Below, piece after piece: positions 20,692-29,807 of a stretch of 64,000 nucleotides of DNA. Position 1 is the first letter of the stretch. The number at the start of each line of letters is the position of its first letter. This DNA comes from Lysobacter sp. ISL-50 (lineage in GTDB: Bacteria; Pseudomonadota; Gammaproteobacteria; Xanthomonadales; Xanthomonadaceae): the NCBI RefSeq assembly GCF_018612875.1, contig NZ_JAGGRI010000002.1, positions 169,142 to 233,141 of the forward strand. The letters run 5' to 3'. The notes beneath the pieces were generated by a model. It had not been told where the DNA came from. It saw nothing but the letters and a program-made list of their open reading frames with translations, and did no database searches. A program made the translations under genes and the position numbers.

Positions 20692-21660
20692 TCAGCGATC
20701 CGACTGCCCGGTCGCGTAATAGTCCCCGCGCACGAACAAATCCGGCTGGATCAACTCGGTGAAAGCGCGCGCCTGCGGCGACAGGTACTTGCCCTTGCGC
20801 ACCACCACGCCATAACTGCGCGACGGGAAATACTCGGCCAGCGAACGCGCCGACAGCCGCGAGCGATCGGCGTCGGTCAGGCAGATCGCGGTGACGATGC
20901 TGATCCCCAGGCCCATCGCCACGTACTGCTTGATCACTTCCCAGCCGCCGACCTCCAGCGCGACGGTGTAGGGCACGCGGTTCTGCTGGAACACCACATC
21001 GACCATGCGATAGGTGGTCAACCGCTGCGGCGGCAGGATCAGGCCGAACGGGCTCAGGTCCTGCAGGGTCACCCGGTCGAGCTTGGCCAGCGGGTGGTCG
21101 CGCGGGGTGATCAGCATCGGCTCGAACCGGTAGACCGGCGCGTAGCTGAGGTCGCCGGGCACGTCGAGCATCGAACCCACCGCCAGATCCACGCCGTCCG
21201 AGCGCAGCAGGTCCAGGCCGCCGGCGCCGGTGACGTTGTGCAAGGTGAGCCGCACCTCCGGATGCGCGGCGCGGAAGGCTTCCACGATCTTCGGCAGCAG
21301 ATACAGGATGGTCGAACTGCCGGCGGCGACGTTGAGATCGCCCGCGTCCAGGCCGCGGATGCGCTCGCGAAAGGCGCCATCCAGGCTGTCCAGGCCCTCG
21401 ACCAGCGGCCGGGCCAGTTCGTACAGCTCCTGGCCCTCGCGGGTCAGGGTCAGGCGGCGGCCGCTGCGCTCGAGCAGGCGCACCCCCATTTCGCGCTCCA
21501 GCGCCTGCAATTGCAGAGTTACCGCCGGCTGACTGAGGTACAGAGCCTCAGCCGCACGTGAGACTGAGCCCAGGCGCGCGGTCTGGCAGAACGCCCGCAG
21601 GGGCTTCAGCCGATCCCCTTTGTATGCAAATCGCGGACTTAGCGAGCGCGTCGTGGCCAC
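20692..21660 (-). CDS. LysR family regulator (CysB-like subgroup), divergent from aceB
   Basis: 322 residues from a GTG at 21660; no in-frame ATG lies upstream of the helix-turn-helix, and the first 16 residues extend beyond the family's usual N-terminus. The winged helix is LKPLRAFCQTARLGSVSRAA then LYLSQPAVTLQLQALEREMG, followed by a substrate-binding domain (residues about 105-310). The DLSPFGLILPPQ and GLGISIVTAICLTD segments resemble the CysB/Cbl branch. It is transcribed divergently from aceB across a 135-base AT-rich region with a dyad, so control of the glyoxylate shunt is the natural hypothesis. The effector is unknown. Confidence 0.9.
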   Translation of the reverse strand: MATTRSLSPRFAYKGDRLKPLRAFCQTARLGSVSRAAEALYLSQPAVTLQLQALEREMGVRLLERSGRRLTLTREGQELYELARPLVEGLDSLDGAFRERIRGLDAGDLNVAAGSSTILYLLPKIVEAFRAAHPEVRLTLHNVTGAGGLDLLRSDGVDLAVGSMLDVPGDLSYAPVYRFEPMLITPRDHPLAKLDRVTLQDLSPFGLILPPQRLTTYRMVDVVFQQNRVPYTVALEVGGWEVIKQYVAMGLGISIVTAICLTDADRSRLSARSLAEYFPSRSYGVVVRKGKYLSPQARAFTELIQPDLFVRGDYYATGQSDR

Positions 21661-21670
21661 ATGAACGTCA

Positions 21671-21724
21671 CATATAAGCTAAGCAAATGATATGCATTGA
21701 AAAAACTTGATTGTCAAATATAAG
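21671..21724 (+). promoter_or_regulatory. Candidate aceB promoter and LysR operator dyad
   Basis: A dyad CATAT-N14-ATATG (21671-21694) is followed by a sigma70-like promoter TTGAAA (21697-21702), 16-base spacer, TATAAG (21719-21724), about 70 bases before the aceB start. The AT-rich patch is unusual in this GC-rich region and lies directly between the divergent LysR and aceB genes. Confidence 0.6.
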
Positions 21725-21795
21725 ACGGCGCCGCATGGTCTGGGTCCAGGGACACGCTCGTTGGGAGCGGTCCCCATCCCCACAGGAGTCGCACC

Positions 21796-23427
21796 ATGTC
21801 GGCAGTGATCGCGCAGTGGCAGGACCATCCCGGGCAACGTCAGCCGGGTGGCGGCATCGAGCTCACGGCCCAGTCGGCCGGGCAGGACGCTCTGCTGACC
21901 CCGGCCGCTCTCGAATTCCTGGCCGTACTGCATCGCCGTTTCGAACCCGCCCGCCAGGCCCGCCTGGCCGCGCGCAAACAACGCCAGGCGTTCTTCGACG
22001 CCGGCGGCCTCCCCGATTTCCGCGACGACACCGCCGCGATCCGCAATGCCGCCTGGCGCGTCGCGCCGCTGCCCACCGCGTTGCTCGACCGCCGCGTCGA
22101 GATCACCGGCCCGGTCGATCCGAAGATGGTCATCAACGCGCTGAACTCCGGCGCGAAGGTGTACATGGCCGACTTCGAGGACAGCACCGCGCCGACCTGG
22201 GCCAATCTGCTCACCGGCCAGCGCTCGCTGCGCAAGGCCGTCGCCGGCACCCTGGACTGGTCGTCGCCGGACGGCGCCAAGCACTACACCCTCAAGCCCT
22301 TCGAAGAGCAGGCCGTGCTGATGGTGCGCCCGCGCGGCTGGCACCTGGACGAGAAGCACGTGCGCATCGACGGCGCGCCGATGTCGGGCAGCCTGTTCGA
22401 CCTGGGCCTGTTCGCCTTCCACAACGCGCAAGCGCTGGCCGCGCTGGACCGCGGCCCGTACTTCTACCTGCCCAAGCTGCAGTCGATGGAAGAAGCGCAG
22501 CTGTGGAACGAGGTCATCGGCCACGTCGAAAGCGAACTCGGCCTGACGCCGGGGCAGATCAAGGTCACCGTGCTGATCGAGACCTTGCCGGCGGTGTTCG
22601 AGATGGACGAAATCCTGCACGCGCTGCGCACCCGCATCGCCGGCTTGAACTGCGGCCGCTGGGACTACGTGTTCTCGTACATCAAAACCTTCCGCGCGCA
22701 TCGCGACAAGGTGTTGCCCGAGCGCGGCCAGGTGACCATGACCCAACCATTCCTGCGCGCGTATTCGGAACTGCTGATCCAGACCTGCCACAAGCGCGGC
22801 GCGCACGCGATGGGCGGCATGGCCGCGCAGATTCCGATCAGCGGCGATGAAGCCGCCAACGAAGCCGCGCTGGCCAAGGTCCGCGCCGACAAGCTGCGCG
22901 AAGTCACCGCCGGCCACGACGGCACCTGGGTCGCGCATCCGGCGCTGATTCCGCTGGCGATGCGCATCTTCGACGAGCGCATGCCGACCCCGCATCAGCA
23001 GCACGTGCTGCGCGAGGACGTGCTGATCATCCGCGAGGATCTGATCAAGCCCTCCTTCGGCACCATCACCCGCGCCGGTTTCGAGGGCAGTGTCGAGGTG
23101 TGCGTGCGCTATCTGGCCGCATGGCTGGAAGGCAACGGCTGCGTGCCGATCCACTGGCTGATGGAAGACGCGGCCACCGCCGAAATCGCCCGCACCCAGC
23201 TGTGGCAGTGGCTGCACGCCGACGGTCTGTTCCTCGACGACGGCACGCCGCTGGATTTCGCTCTGCTCGAACGCGCCTTGATCGGCCTGCCGAGCAAGCT
23301 CGCCGACCGCTCGAAGCTGCCGGGCGGCTCCAAGCTCGACGAAGCCATCGCGATGCTCGACCGGCTCACCCATGCCGACACGCTGGAAGAGTTCCTGACC
23401 TTGCCGGCTTACGAACGCATCGACTGA
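21796..23427 (+). CDS. aceB: Malate synthase A
   Basis: 543 residues, the normal length for form A. The metal and substrate region MADFEDSTAPTW (about residue 124), MVRPRGWHLDEKHV, and the KVTVLIETLPAVFEMDEIL segment are diagnostic. Malate synthase condenses glyoxylate with acetyl-CoA to give malate, the second step of the glyoxylate shunt. A CAGGAG ribosome binding site precedes the ATG. aceA follows 78 bases downstream, and a LysR gene is divergent upstream, so this is the first gene of the aceBA operon. Confidence 0.96.
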   Translation: MSAVIAQWQDHPGQRQPGGGIELTAQSAGQDALLTPAALEFLAVLHRRFEPARQARLAARKQRQAFFDAGGLPDFRDDTAAIRNAAWRVAPLPTALLDRRVEITGPVDPKMVINALNSGAKVYMADFEDSTAPTWANLLTGQRSLRKAVAGTLDWSSPDGAKHYTLKPFEEQAVLMVRPRGWHLDEKHVRIDGAPMSGSLFDLGLFAFHNAQALAALDRGPYFYLPKLQSMEEAQLWNEVIGHVESELGLTPGQIKVTVLIETLPAVFEMDEILHALRTRIAGLNCGRWDYVFSYIKTFRAHRDKVLPERGQVTMTQPFLRAYSELLIQTCHKRGAHAMGGMAAQIPISGDEAANEAALAKVRADKLREVTAGHDGTWVAHPALIPLAMRIFDERMPTPHQQHVLREDVLIIREDLIKPSFGTITRAGFEGSVEVCVRYLAAWLEGNGCVPIHWLMEDAATAEIARTQLWQWLHADGLFLDDGTPLDFALLERALIGLPSKLADRSKLPGGSKLDEAIAMLDRLTHADTLEEFLTLPAYERID

Positions 23428-23505
23428 AAACCGCTTCCGTCACCGCAAACGATTAACGCCACTACCCCACGTCGAACACGACCCACACGCTAAGGAATCG
23501 AAGTC

Positions 23506-24807
23506 ATGAGCCACACGCTGCCGACCGCCGATCAACTCCGCCAGGACTGGGCGACCCATCCGCGCTGGGCCGGTATCACCCGCCCGTATTCGGCCGAGGA
23601 TGTGGTGCGCCTGCGCGGCACGGTGCCGGTCGAACACACGATCGCCAAGCTCGGCGCCAACAAGCTGTGGACCTCGCTGCACACGGAAGACTTCGTCAAC
23701 GCGCTCGGCGCGCTGACCGGCAACCAGGCCATGCAGCAGGTCAAGGCCGGGCTCAAGGCGATCTATCTGTCGGGCTGGCAGGTCGCCGCCGACGCCAACA
23801 TCGCCGGCGAGATGTACCCCGACCAGTCGCTGTACCCGGCCAACTCGGTGCCGCAGGTCGTGCGCCGCATCAACAACACCCTGCTGCGCGCCGATCAGAT
23901 CCAGTGCGCGGAAGGCACCGGCGACATCGACTTCCTGCAGCCGATCGTGGCCGATGCCGAAGCCGGCTTCGGCGGCGTGCTCAACGCCTTCGAACTGATG
24001 AAGGGCATGATCGAGGCCGGCGCCTCGGGCGTGCATTTCGAAGACCAGTTGGCTTCGGTCAAGAAGTGCGGCCACATGGGCGGCAAGGTGCTGGTGCCCA
24101 CGCGCGAAGCGGTCGAGAAGCTGGTCGCCGCGCGTCTGGCCGCCGACGTCATGGGCGTGCCGACCCTGATCGTCGCGCGCACCGACGCCGAAGCCGCCGA
24201 CCTGCTGACCGCCGACATCGATCCCAACGATCAGCCGTTCACCACCGGCGAGCGCACCAACGAAGGCTTCTACAAGACCCGCAACGGTCTGGATCAGGCG
24301 ATCAGCCGCGGTCTGGCTTATGCGCCTTACGCCGATCTGGTCTGGTGCGAAACCGGCAAGCCGGACCTGGAGTTCGCGCGCAAGTTCGCCGAAGCCATCC
24401 ACGCCAAGTTCCCGGGCAAGCTGCTGGCCTACAACTGCTCGCCGAGCTTCAACTGGAAGAAGAACCTGGACGACGCCACCATCGCCAAGTTCCAGAAGGA
24501 AATCGCCAGCTACGGCTACAAGTTCCAGTTCATCACCCTGGCCGGTTTCCACAGCCTGAACTACGGCATGTTCAACCTGGCCCACGGCTATGCGCGCCGG
24601 CAGATGAGCGCGTTCGTGGAACTGCAGGAAGCCGAGTTCGCCGCGGCCGAGAAGGGCTTCACCGCGGTCAAGCACCAGCGCGAGGTCGGCACCGGTTACT
24701 TCGACGCGGTGACCCAGACCATCCAGGGTGGGCAGTCGTCCACGGTGGCGCTGAAGGGGTCGACCGAGGAAGAACAGTTCCACGACGCGAAGAAGGCCGC
24801 CGCCTGA
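23506..24807 (+). CDS. aceA: Isocitrate lyase
   Basis: 433 residues. The catalytic loop [14 protein letters not shown] is present (about residues 186-198) with the active Cys, along with DADSGFGG-like [28 protein letters not shown] and [15 protein letters not shown]. The enzyme splits isocitrate to glyoxylate and succinate, feeding AceB and bypassing the CO2-losing steps of the TCA cycle. It is the second gene of aceBA and is followed by a stem-loop about 100 bases downstream. Confidence 0.97.
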   Translation: MSHTLPTADQLRQDWATHPRWAGITRPYSAEDVVRLRGTVPVEHTIAKLGANKLWTSLHTEDFVNALGALTGNQAMQQVKAGLKAIYLSGWQVAADANIAGEMYPDQSLYPANSVPQVVRRINNTLLRADQIQCAEGTGDIDFLQPIVADAEAGFGGVLNAFELMKGMIEAGASGVHFEDQLASVKKCGHMGGKVLVPTREAVEKLVAARLAADVMGVPTLIVARTDAEAADLLTADIDPNDQPFTTGERTNEGFYKTRNGLDQAISRGLAYAPYADLVWCETGKPDLEFARKFAEAIHAKFPGKLLAYNCSPSFNWKKNLDDATIAKFQKEIASYGYKFQFITLAGFHSLNYGMFNLAHGYARRQMSAFVELQEAEFAAAEKGFTAVKHQREVGTGYFDAVTQTIQGGQSSTVALKGSTEEEQFHDAKKAAA

Positions 24808-24910
24808 GTCGGCGGGTTCTTCGGCCTGAGCCGGACAGGTTCAGGCCGGCGGCGTAACCGCGAGGGGCGGTGGCGCCGGGCCTGATCGCCAACCTGGGAC
24901 ACGGCATCGC

Positions 24911-24944
24911 ACGAAGGGCTCCGAGAGGGGCCCTTCGTCGTTTC
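24911..24944 (+). terminator. Rho-independent terminator of the aceBA operon
   Basis: ACGAAGGGC (24911-24919) pairs with GCCCTTCGT (24930-24938) around a 10-base loop, followed by CGTTT. The T tract is short, so strength is uncertain, but the position after aceA fits. Confidence 0.7.
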
Positions 24945-25346
24945 GCCGACCGGCGTGTTCATCCTTCGTGTTCATCATTTAGAACGGCGTTGCGCTTCCT
25001 CTCCCGCTTGCCGCCCAAGGCGACTTCCTTCGGGGCGCGGGAGAGGGCTCGACACAGGCAAGTCGAAGGCCCGCGACACCGCCCATCCGCACGCCGGCCC
25101 GCCACCCCCGTCCGTCGGCATCGCACCCGCCGGCGTCCCGCCCGTCGCATTCGCGCCGTTACCATGTTGCACGTGCGAAACGCTGCGTATTCGCGGACCC
25201 GCAATGCCCTTGCGGCGCCTGCTTCAGGCGCTGAATGCGTCGATCCGACGGTGGCCGTTTCGCCCCCCTGGCGGCGTTAGCTGCTCAGACCAGGTGCTAT
25301 CCTGCCGACAAGGCTCCACAGGACGTGGGGGTGCGGGGAGATCGGA
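24945..25346. other. Intergenic region upstream of the cNMP/GGDEF gene
   Basis: No gene is supported. A repeat-like CTCTCCCGCTTGCC with GCGCGGGAGAGGGCTCG (about 25000-25052) relates to the hairpin families at 20641 and 63420. The stretch 25270-25346 should hold the promoter of the cNMP/GGDEF gene, but no clear -35/-10 pair stands out. Confidence 0.5.
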
Positions 25347-26396
25347 ATGAATCGCGACACGGCGGCGCCTGCGGTGGGCCGCGAGACCGACAATTCGACT
25401 GCGACCGCGGCGCCGACGGACGTGGCGATGGCGGTGCTGACGCCGGGCGAATTCGAGCTGTTCGCCGAGATCGGCCGGCCGCGCCGGATCGAAGCCGGGC
25501 AGGTGCTGTTCCGCCGCGGCGAGTTGGGTACCACCATGTTCGTGATCGCGCGCGGCGCGATCATCCTCGACTTCGGCGACGACCTGGTCACCAAGCGCCT
25601 GGGCGTGCGCGAATTCTTCGGCGAGCTGGGCCTGCTGATCGGCGATCACGCCCGCAGCGCGGACGCCATTGCCGCCACCGACGGCCTGCTGGTGGAACTG
25701 CGCCATGAAGAATTCCAGCGCCTGGTCGATCGCGACCCGTCCCTGGTTTCGTACTTCCTGCGCCGCGCGATCATGCGCGTGGTGCTCAACGAGCAAAGCC
25801 TGATCCGCCGCCTGCGCCGCCGCAATCAGGATCTGGAAGCCGCGCTCGACAGTCTTTACGCCACCACCCACCAGCTCAACCAGACCGAAGAGCTGATCCG
25901 CACCGACGACCTCACCGGCCTGTACAACCGCCGCGGCCTGACCCTGCACCTGCAGGAAGCGCGCGCGGTCGGCATGGCCGAGACGATGGGGCTGGTGCTG
26001 ATCGACTGCGACCGCTTCAAGCAGGTCAACGACGACCACGGCCACCTGGCCGGCGACCGCGTGCTGCAGAGCGTGGCCAACATCCTGCGTTCGGTGGCCG
26101 GCGCGGAAGACATCGCCTGCCGCCTGGGCGGGGACGAATTCTGTCTGTTGGTCGCCGCGCGCACGCGCCAGGACGTCATGCGCTTCGCCGACTTCATCGT
26201 CCACACCGTGCATGGGCTGCTGATGATCCCGCAGTCGCCGCCGACCATCTGTCCGGTCAGCGTCGGCGCCTGCCTGATCAGCTCCAAGCACGAATGGAAC
26301 GACTGGTACGCCCACGCCGACGCCGCGCTCTACCAGGCCAAGCGCCTGGGCGGCAATCGCGTGCAATGGCAGGACGCCGAACTGACGCCGGCATGA
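25347..26396 (+). CDS. Cyclic mononucleotide-binding diguanylate cyclase (cNMP-GGDEF)
   Basis: 349 residues. An N-terminal cNMP-binding domain (about residues 25-150: VLFRRGELGTTMFVIARGAI, FFGELGLLIGDHARSADAI) is joined by a short coiled coil (LIRRLRRRNQDLEAALDSL) to a GGDEF domain (about 185-345) with DDLTGLYNRRGL, DRFKQVNDDHGHLAGDRVL and an intact LGGDEF active site, so it should make c-di-GMP. The layout matches the cGMP-binding GGDEF protein described in Xanthomonas campestris (XC_0249, recalled), whose partner XC_0250 is a class III cyclase. Here too the next gene is a class III cyclase and overlaps by 4 bases (ATGA), so the pair is translationally coupled and cyclic mononucleotide likely controls c-di-GMP output. 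Confidence 0.92.
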   Translation: MNRDTAAPAVGRETDNSTATAAPTDVAMAVLTPGEFELFAEIGRPRRIEAGQVLFRRGELGTTMFVIARGAIILDFGDDLVTKRLGVREFFGELGLLIGDHARSADAIAATDGLLVELRHEEFQRLVDRDPSLVSYFLRRAIMRVVLNEQSLIRRLRRRNQDLEAALDSLYATTHQLNQTEELIRTDDLTGLYNRRGLTLHLQEARAVGMAETMGLVLIDCDRFKQVNDDHGHLAGDRVLQSVANILRSVAGAEDIACRLGGDEFCLLVAARTRQDVMRFADFIVHTVHGLLMIPQSPPTICPVSVGACLISSKHEWNDWYAHADAALYQAKRLGGNRVQWQDAELTPA

Positions 26397-28924
26397 GCCA
26401 CGCCGACAAGGATGCCGCGATGAACGATGCCCACCGTCCCCATGCCGAAGGTCCGCAGCTGCGAACGCTGCTGCTGACCGACCTGTGCGACTCGACCACC
26501 CTGGTCGAGCGTCTCGGCGACGGGCCGGCGGCCGATCTGTTCCGCGAGCACGACCGTCTGGTGCTGGTCCTGCAGCAGCGTTGGCGCGGCCGCCTGATCG
26601 ATCGCTCCGACGGCCTGCTGCTGCTGTTCGAGCGGCCCATCGACGGCCTCGGCTTCGCCCTGGACTACGCCCGCGGCCTGCGCGAGATGGGCACCGCGCG
26701 CAAACTCGATCTCAAGGCGCGCGCCGGACTGCACGTCGGCGAAGTGCTGACCTGGCGCAACAGCGACGAGGCGGTGAAGGTCGGCGCCAAGCCGGTGGAA
26801 GTCGAAGGCCTGGCCAAACCGATGGCCGGACGGTTGATGGCGACCGCGCGCCCCGGCCAGATCCTGTTGTCGGCGGTGGCCGAGCCGCTGGCGCATCGCG
26901 CCGCGCGCGAACTCGGCGAACGCGGCCAGCAGCTGCTGTGGAAATCGCACGGGCGCTGGCGCTTCAAGGGCGTGCCCGAGCCGCAGGAAATCTATGAAGT
27001 CGGCGAACCCGGCATCGCCCCGCTGCGCGCGCCGCCCAACGGCCCCAAGGCCTGGCGCGACGTGCCGCTGTGGCGGCGTCCGGCCGCGCTCGCCGCCGAG
27101 ATCGCGGTGCTGGCGGTGATCGGCACCGGCGTGTGGTTCGCGACCCGGCCGCAGCCGGCGATCGCCTTCAACCAGCGCGACTGGGTGGTGGTCGGCGACC
27201 TGCGCAACCTCACCGGCCAGGGCGTGCTCGACGATTCGCTGGAACAGGCCTTTCGCATCAGCCTGGAGCAGTCGCGCTACGTCAACGTGCTGTCGGACCT
27301 GAAAGCGCGCGACACCCTCGACCGCATGCAGCGCAAGCCCGACACCGTGCTCGATCGCGCGGTGGCCTCGGAGATCGCCCTGCGCGACGGCGCGCGCGCG
27401 GTGATCCTGCCGACCGTGGCCGAAGTCGGCGGCCGCGTGCGGGTCAGCGCGGAAGTCATCGACCCGCATACCCAGACCACGGTCTACGCCGAGTCCGCCG
27501 ACGGCACCGGCGCGGAGTCCACGCTCGGCTCCATCGACACCGTCACCGCCGCCCTGCGCGAAAAGCTCGGCGAGGCGATGAAGTCGATCGAACGCGATTC
27601 CGAGCCGTTGCCGAAGGTCGCCACCGGCAACCTGGACGCGCTGCGCGCCTATGCGCTGGGCCTGAAGGCCTACGCCAGCCGCCAGTACCCCGAGGCCTTG
27701 CAGTATTTCCAGCGCGCGATCGACATCGATCCGAAGTTCGCCCTGGCTTACCTCGGCGCCTTGCGCGTGCACACCGGCGCGGTCGACAGCCGCATGGGCC
27801 GGCCGTTCCTGGACAAGGCGGTGTCGCTGCGCGATCACCTGCCGCCGCGCGACGGGCTGTATCTGGACGGCTGGGTCGCCGAGTTCGGCCCGCATCCGAG
27901 CGCGCAGGCGCCGGCGAAATGGAAACTGCTCGCGACCTTGTACCCGGATTACTACGGCGGCCATTACAACTATGCGTGGGCGTCGTTCCTGGTCAACGAT
28001 TTCGGCGAGGCGTTGCGCTTCGCCAAGGCCGCCTCGGTGCCGCAGAACGCGTTCCGCGGCAACGCGGTCGAGCTCAGCGCGCGGGTGCAGCTCGCGCAGG
28101 AGCAGTACGCGTCGGCGTTGCGCAGTTTCGAGCAGGCCGAGAAGATCGAGCGCTACGGCCCCAATCGCCGCCACGCCGCCGCGCTGGCGGTGATGAAGCG
28201 GTTCAAGGAGGCCGATGCGCTGCTGAGCCAGTTGCCGACCGGCACCTTGCTCAAGGCCGACGTCACCAACGAGTTCGAGCGCATTTCGGTGCCGGTCGAT
28301 CAGGGTCAGTGGGATCGCGCCCGCGAGGTCGCCGATCGCGCCGCCGAGGCGGCGCGCAAGGCCACGCCCTTGCTCGCGGACGAATTCGAGCTGATCCGGC
28401 TGTCGGTGCTGTCGTTGCAAAAGCCGCGCTCCGTCGACGGCGCGCGCTTCGAAGCGGTGCTGCGCTCCTCGCTGGACGGCGCGCGCGACGTCAGCAATCG
28501 CGACCGCAATATCCAGCTGTTCCATGCGTTGGCCGCCGCCTACATGACCCAGCGCGAAGGCCTCAGCGCGATCGCCGCGCGCTGGCTGCCCGAGCTGGAA
28601 AAGGTGTCGGCGGACATCGACGACCCGATGGCCAGGCAACTGCTGCAGGTGGTGCGCGCCGGTCAGCTGCGCTTGCAGGGCCAGCCCGAGGCCGCGGTGA
28701 CGATGCTGCGCCCGCTGCTGGCGGACGGGCGCGAACTGTTCCAGGTCCGGGTGGCGTTGCGCGACGCGCTGCTCGCCGCCGGCCAGGACGAACAGGCCGC
28801 GCAGGAATCGAAATGGATCGCCGGTCATCGCGGCCGGGCGTATATGGAAGCCGCCGGCGATCTGGTGCTGCAGACGGTCAACGTCGCCGATACCAACCTC
28901 GCGGCCGGCGCGGTGAAGCGCTGA
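26393..28924 (+). CDS. Class III nucleotide cyclase with TPR region ('peptide modification system cyclase' type)
   Basis: 843 residues. The cytoplasmic N-terminal class III cyclase domain (about residues 22-205) keeps the two metal-binding Asp residues (D30 in LLLTDLCDST, D73 in RSDGLLLLF), but at the transition-state positions (usually Asn and Arg) I read Glu138 and Lys142. One membrane helix (about 228-248) leads to an extracytoplasmic region: a beta-rich domain (about 255-395) and TPR-like helical repeats (about 410-830; ALRAYALGLKAYASRQYPEA and following). The ATG at 26393 overlaps the stop of the cNMP-GGDEF gene. From memory, this architecture is the 'putative peptide modification system cyclase' family that co-occurs with the precursor and dehydrogenase found just downstream. 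The Xanthomonas relative XC_0250 was reported to make cGMP; product specificity here is not shown by the sequence. Confidence 0.88.
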   Translation: MSHADKDAAMNDAHRPHAEGPQLRTLLLTDLCDSTTLVERLGDGPAADLFREHDRLVLVLQQRWRGRLIDRSDGLLLLFERPIDGLGFALDYARGLREMGTARKLDLKARAGLHVGEVLTWRNSDEAVKVGAKPVEVEGLAKPMAGRLMATARPGQILLSAVAEPLAHRAARELGERGQQLLWKSHGRWRFKGVPEPQEIYEVGEPGIAPLRAPPNGPKAWRDVPLWRRPAALAAEIAVLAVIGTGVWFATRPQPAIAFNQRDWVVVGDLRNLTGQGVLDDSLEQAFRISLEQSRYVNVLSDLKARDTLDRMQRKPDTVLDRAVASEIALRDGARAVILPTVAEVGGRVRVSAEVIDPHTQTTVYAESADGTGAESTLGSIDTVTAALREKLGEAMKSIERDSEPLPKVATGNLDALRAYALGLKAYASRQYPEALQYFQRAIDIDPKFALAYLGALRVHTGAVDSRMGRPFLDKAVSLRDHLPPRDGLYLDGWVAEFGPHPSAQAPAKWKLLATLYPDYYGGHYNYAWASFLVNDFGEALRFAKAASVPQNAFRGNAVELSARVQLAQEQYASALRSFEQAEKIERYGPNRRHAAALAVMKRFKEADALLSQLPTGTLLKADVTNEFERISVPVDQGQWDRAREVADRAAEAARKATPLLADEFELIRLSVLSLQKPRSVDGARFEAVLRSSLDGARDVSNRDRNIQLFHALAAAYMTQREGLSAIAARWLPELEKVSADIDDPMARQLLQVVRAGQLRLQGQPEAAVTMLRPLLADGRELFQVRVALRDALLAAGQDEQAAQESKWIAGHRGRAYMEAAGDLVLQTVNVADTNLAAGAVKR

Positions 28925-29031
28925 AGCCGGTCGCCGGATCGTCGCTGGCAGGCCTGTGCCCGGCCCTCAACCCATCCCGGCCGAACGCATGGCGCTCACG
29001 GCCGCGCGAGCCGGTAGCTCGCGCGCAGTTC

Positions 29032-29057
29032 CACTCACCCCATTGGCGGGGTGAGTG
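29032..29057. repeat. Stem-loop between convergent cyclase and precursor genes
   Basis: CACTCACCCC (29032-29041) pairs with GGGGTGAGTG (29048-29057) around ATTGGC. There is no T tract. Together with the upstream GCGAGCCGGTAGCTCGCGCG block it resembles the repeat block at 20498-20690. Confidence 0.6.
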
Positions 29058-29109
29058 AATTCATCGGCGCGATTGCCGCCCGGCTTTGTCAGAAGCGCTT
29101 AGCGGGGTT

Positions 29110-29490
29110 TCAGGCGGTCGGCGTCCCGCCGCCCGAGACGTTCTTCAGGAAGTCGCCGACCCGGCCGGCTTCGAAGGCATGCGGATTGTTGTGATTGCCG
29201 GCGGCGGTCAGCAGGCGCTGCAACTCCTCGCGCGCGGCCTGGATCTCCTCCTTGGACGCGATCTTCTGCGTTTCCATGCAGGCGAAGGACGTGGTCGCGT
29301 CGCCGGCGGGCGCAGCGGTCTTGCCCTGCGCGCCCGGAGCGGGCGCCGGCGCCTGGTATCCAAGCTCGGCGAGCGCCGCGCCGGGATTCTTGTGGAAAGA
29401 ATCGCGGAAGTGATCGTCGCTGCTGAGCAGCTCGAGCAACTTGTCCACGACGGCCGGGTCGAGCCCGGGGTGACCTGATGAATTTGCCAT
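29110..29490 (-). CDS. Candidate RiPP precursor with nitrile-hydratase-type leader ('putative modified peptide')
   Basis: 126 residues. The N-terminal part (residues 10-45) contains VVDKLLELLSSDDHFRDSF and NPGAALAELGY, the pattern of nitrile-hydratase-like leader peptides (NHLP). A Pro/Ala linker (46-63) follows, then TTSFACMETQKIAS with the only cysteine (Cys71), a helical segment (80-97), and a tail ending VSGGGTPTA. From memory this corresponds to the 'putative modified peptide' family linked to the cyclase and dehydrogenase on either side. It is transcribed convergently to the cyclase and divergently from the dehydrogenase. The start at 29490 was chosen because a GGA lies at suitable distance; an ATG at 29502 would add four residues. 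The core peptide and the modification are unknown. Confidence 0.8.
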   Translation of the reverse strand: MANSSGHPGLDPAVVDKLLELLSSDDHFRDSFHKNPGAALAELGYQAPAPAPGAQGKTAAPAGDATTSFACMETQKIASKEEIQAAREELQRLLTAAGNHNNPHAFEAGRVGDFLKNVSGGGTPTA

Positions 29491-29807
29491 GTCTGGTTCC
29501 ATTCCCCTGTGCAATGCCCACTCGGGGCGTGACGAACGTCGAATCTAACCCTGAGGGGTTAACGAGACAACCACGCGGAATAGGTCAAATCGGTGACGAC
29601 GGATGATCTGCGGCGGCCCTTGTCGCGCTCAGCGTCGAGTTTAGATCGTGTTGTCCGGGCACATCTTTCGACGTTCATGTGTCCGCCGGCCAGCCTTGAT
29701 GCTCATCGCGGCGGCAGTCGCCGCGCTATCCTGAACGCCGTTTCGGCCCGTGCGATGCGCGGTCCGTGTGTCCATCGTCGGCCGGGCGGCCGGCAAGGAA
29801 AAGCTGA
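29491..29807. promoter_or_regulatory. Divergent promoter region of the peptide and dehydrogenase genes
   Basis: 317 bases without a supported gene. It must carry the promoters for the leftward precursor and the rightward dehydrogenase. Locally AT-richer patches lie at 29545-29595 and 29635-29690, but I cannot fix convincing -35/-10 pairs. The dehydrogenase ribosome binding site is AAGGAAA just before 29808. Confidence 0.45.
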
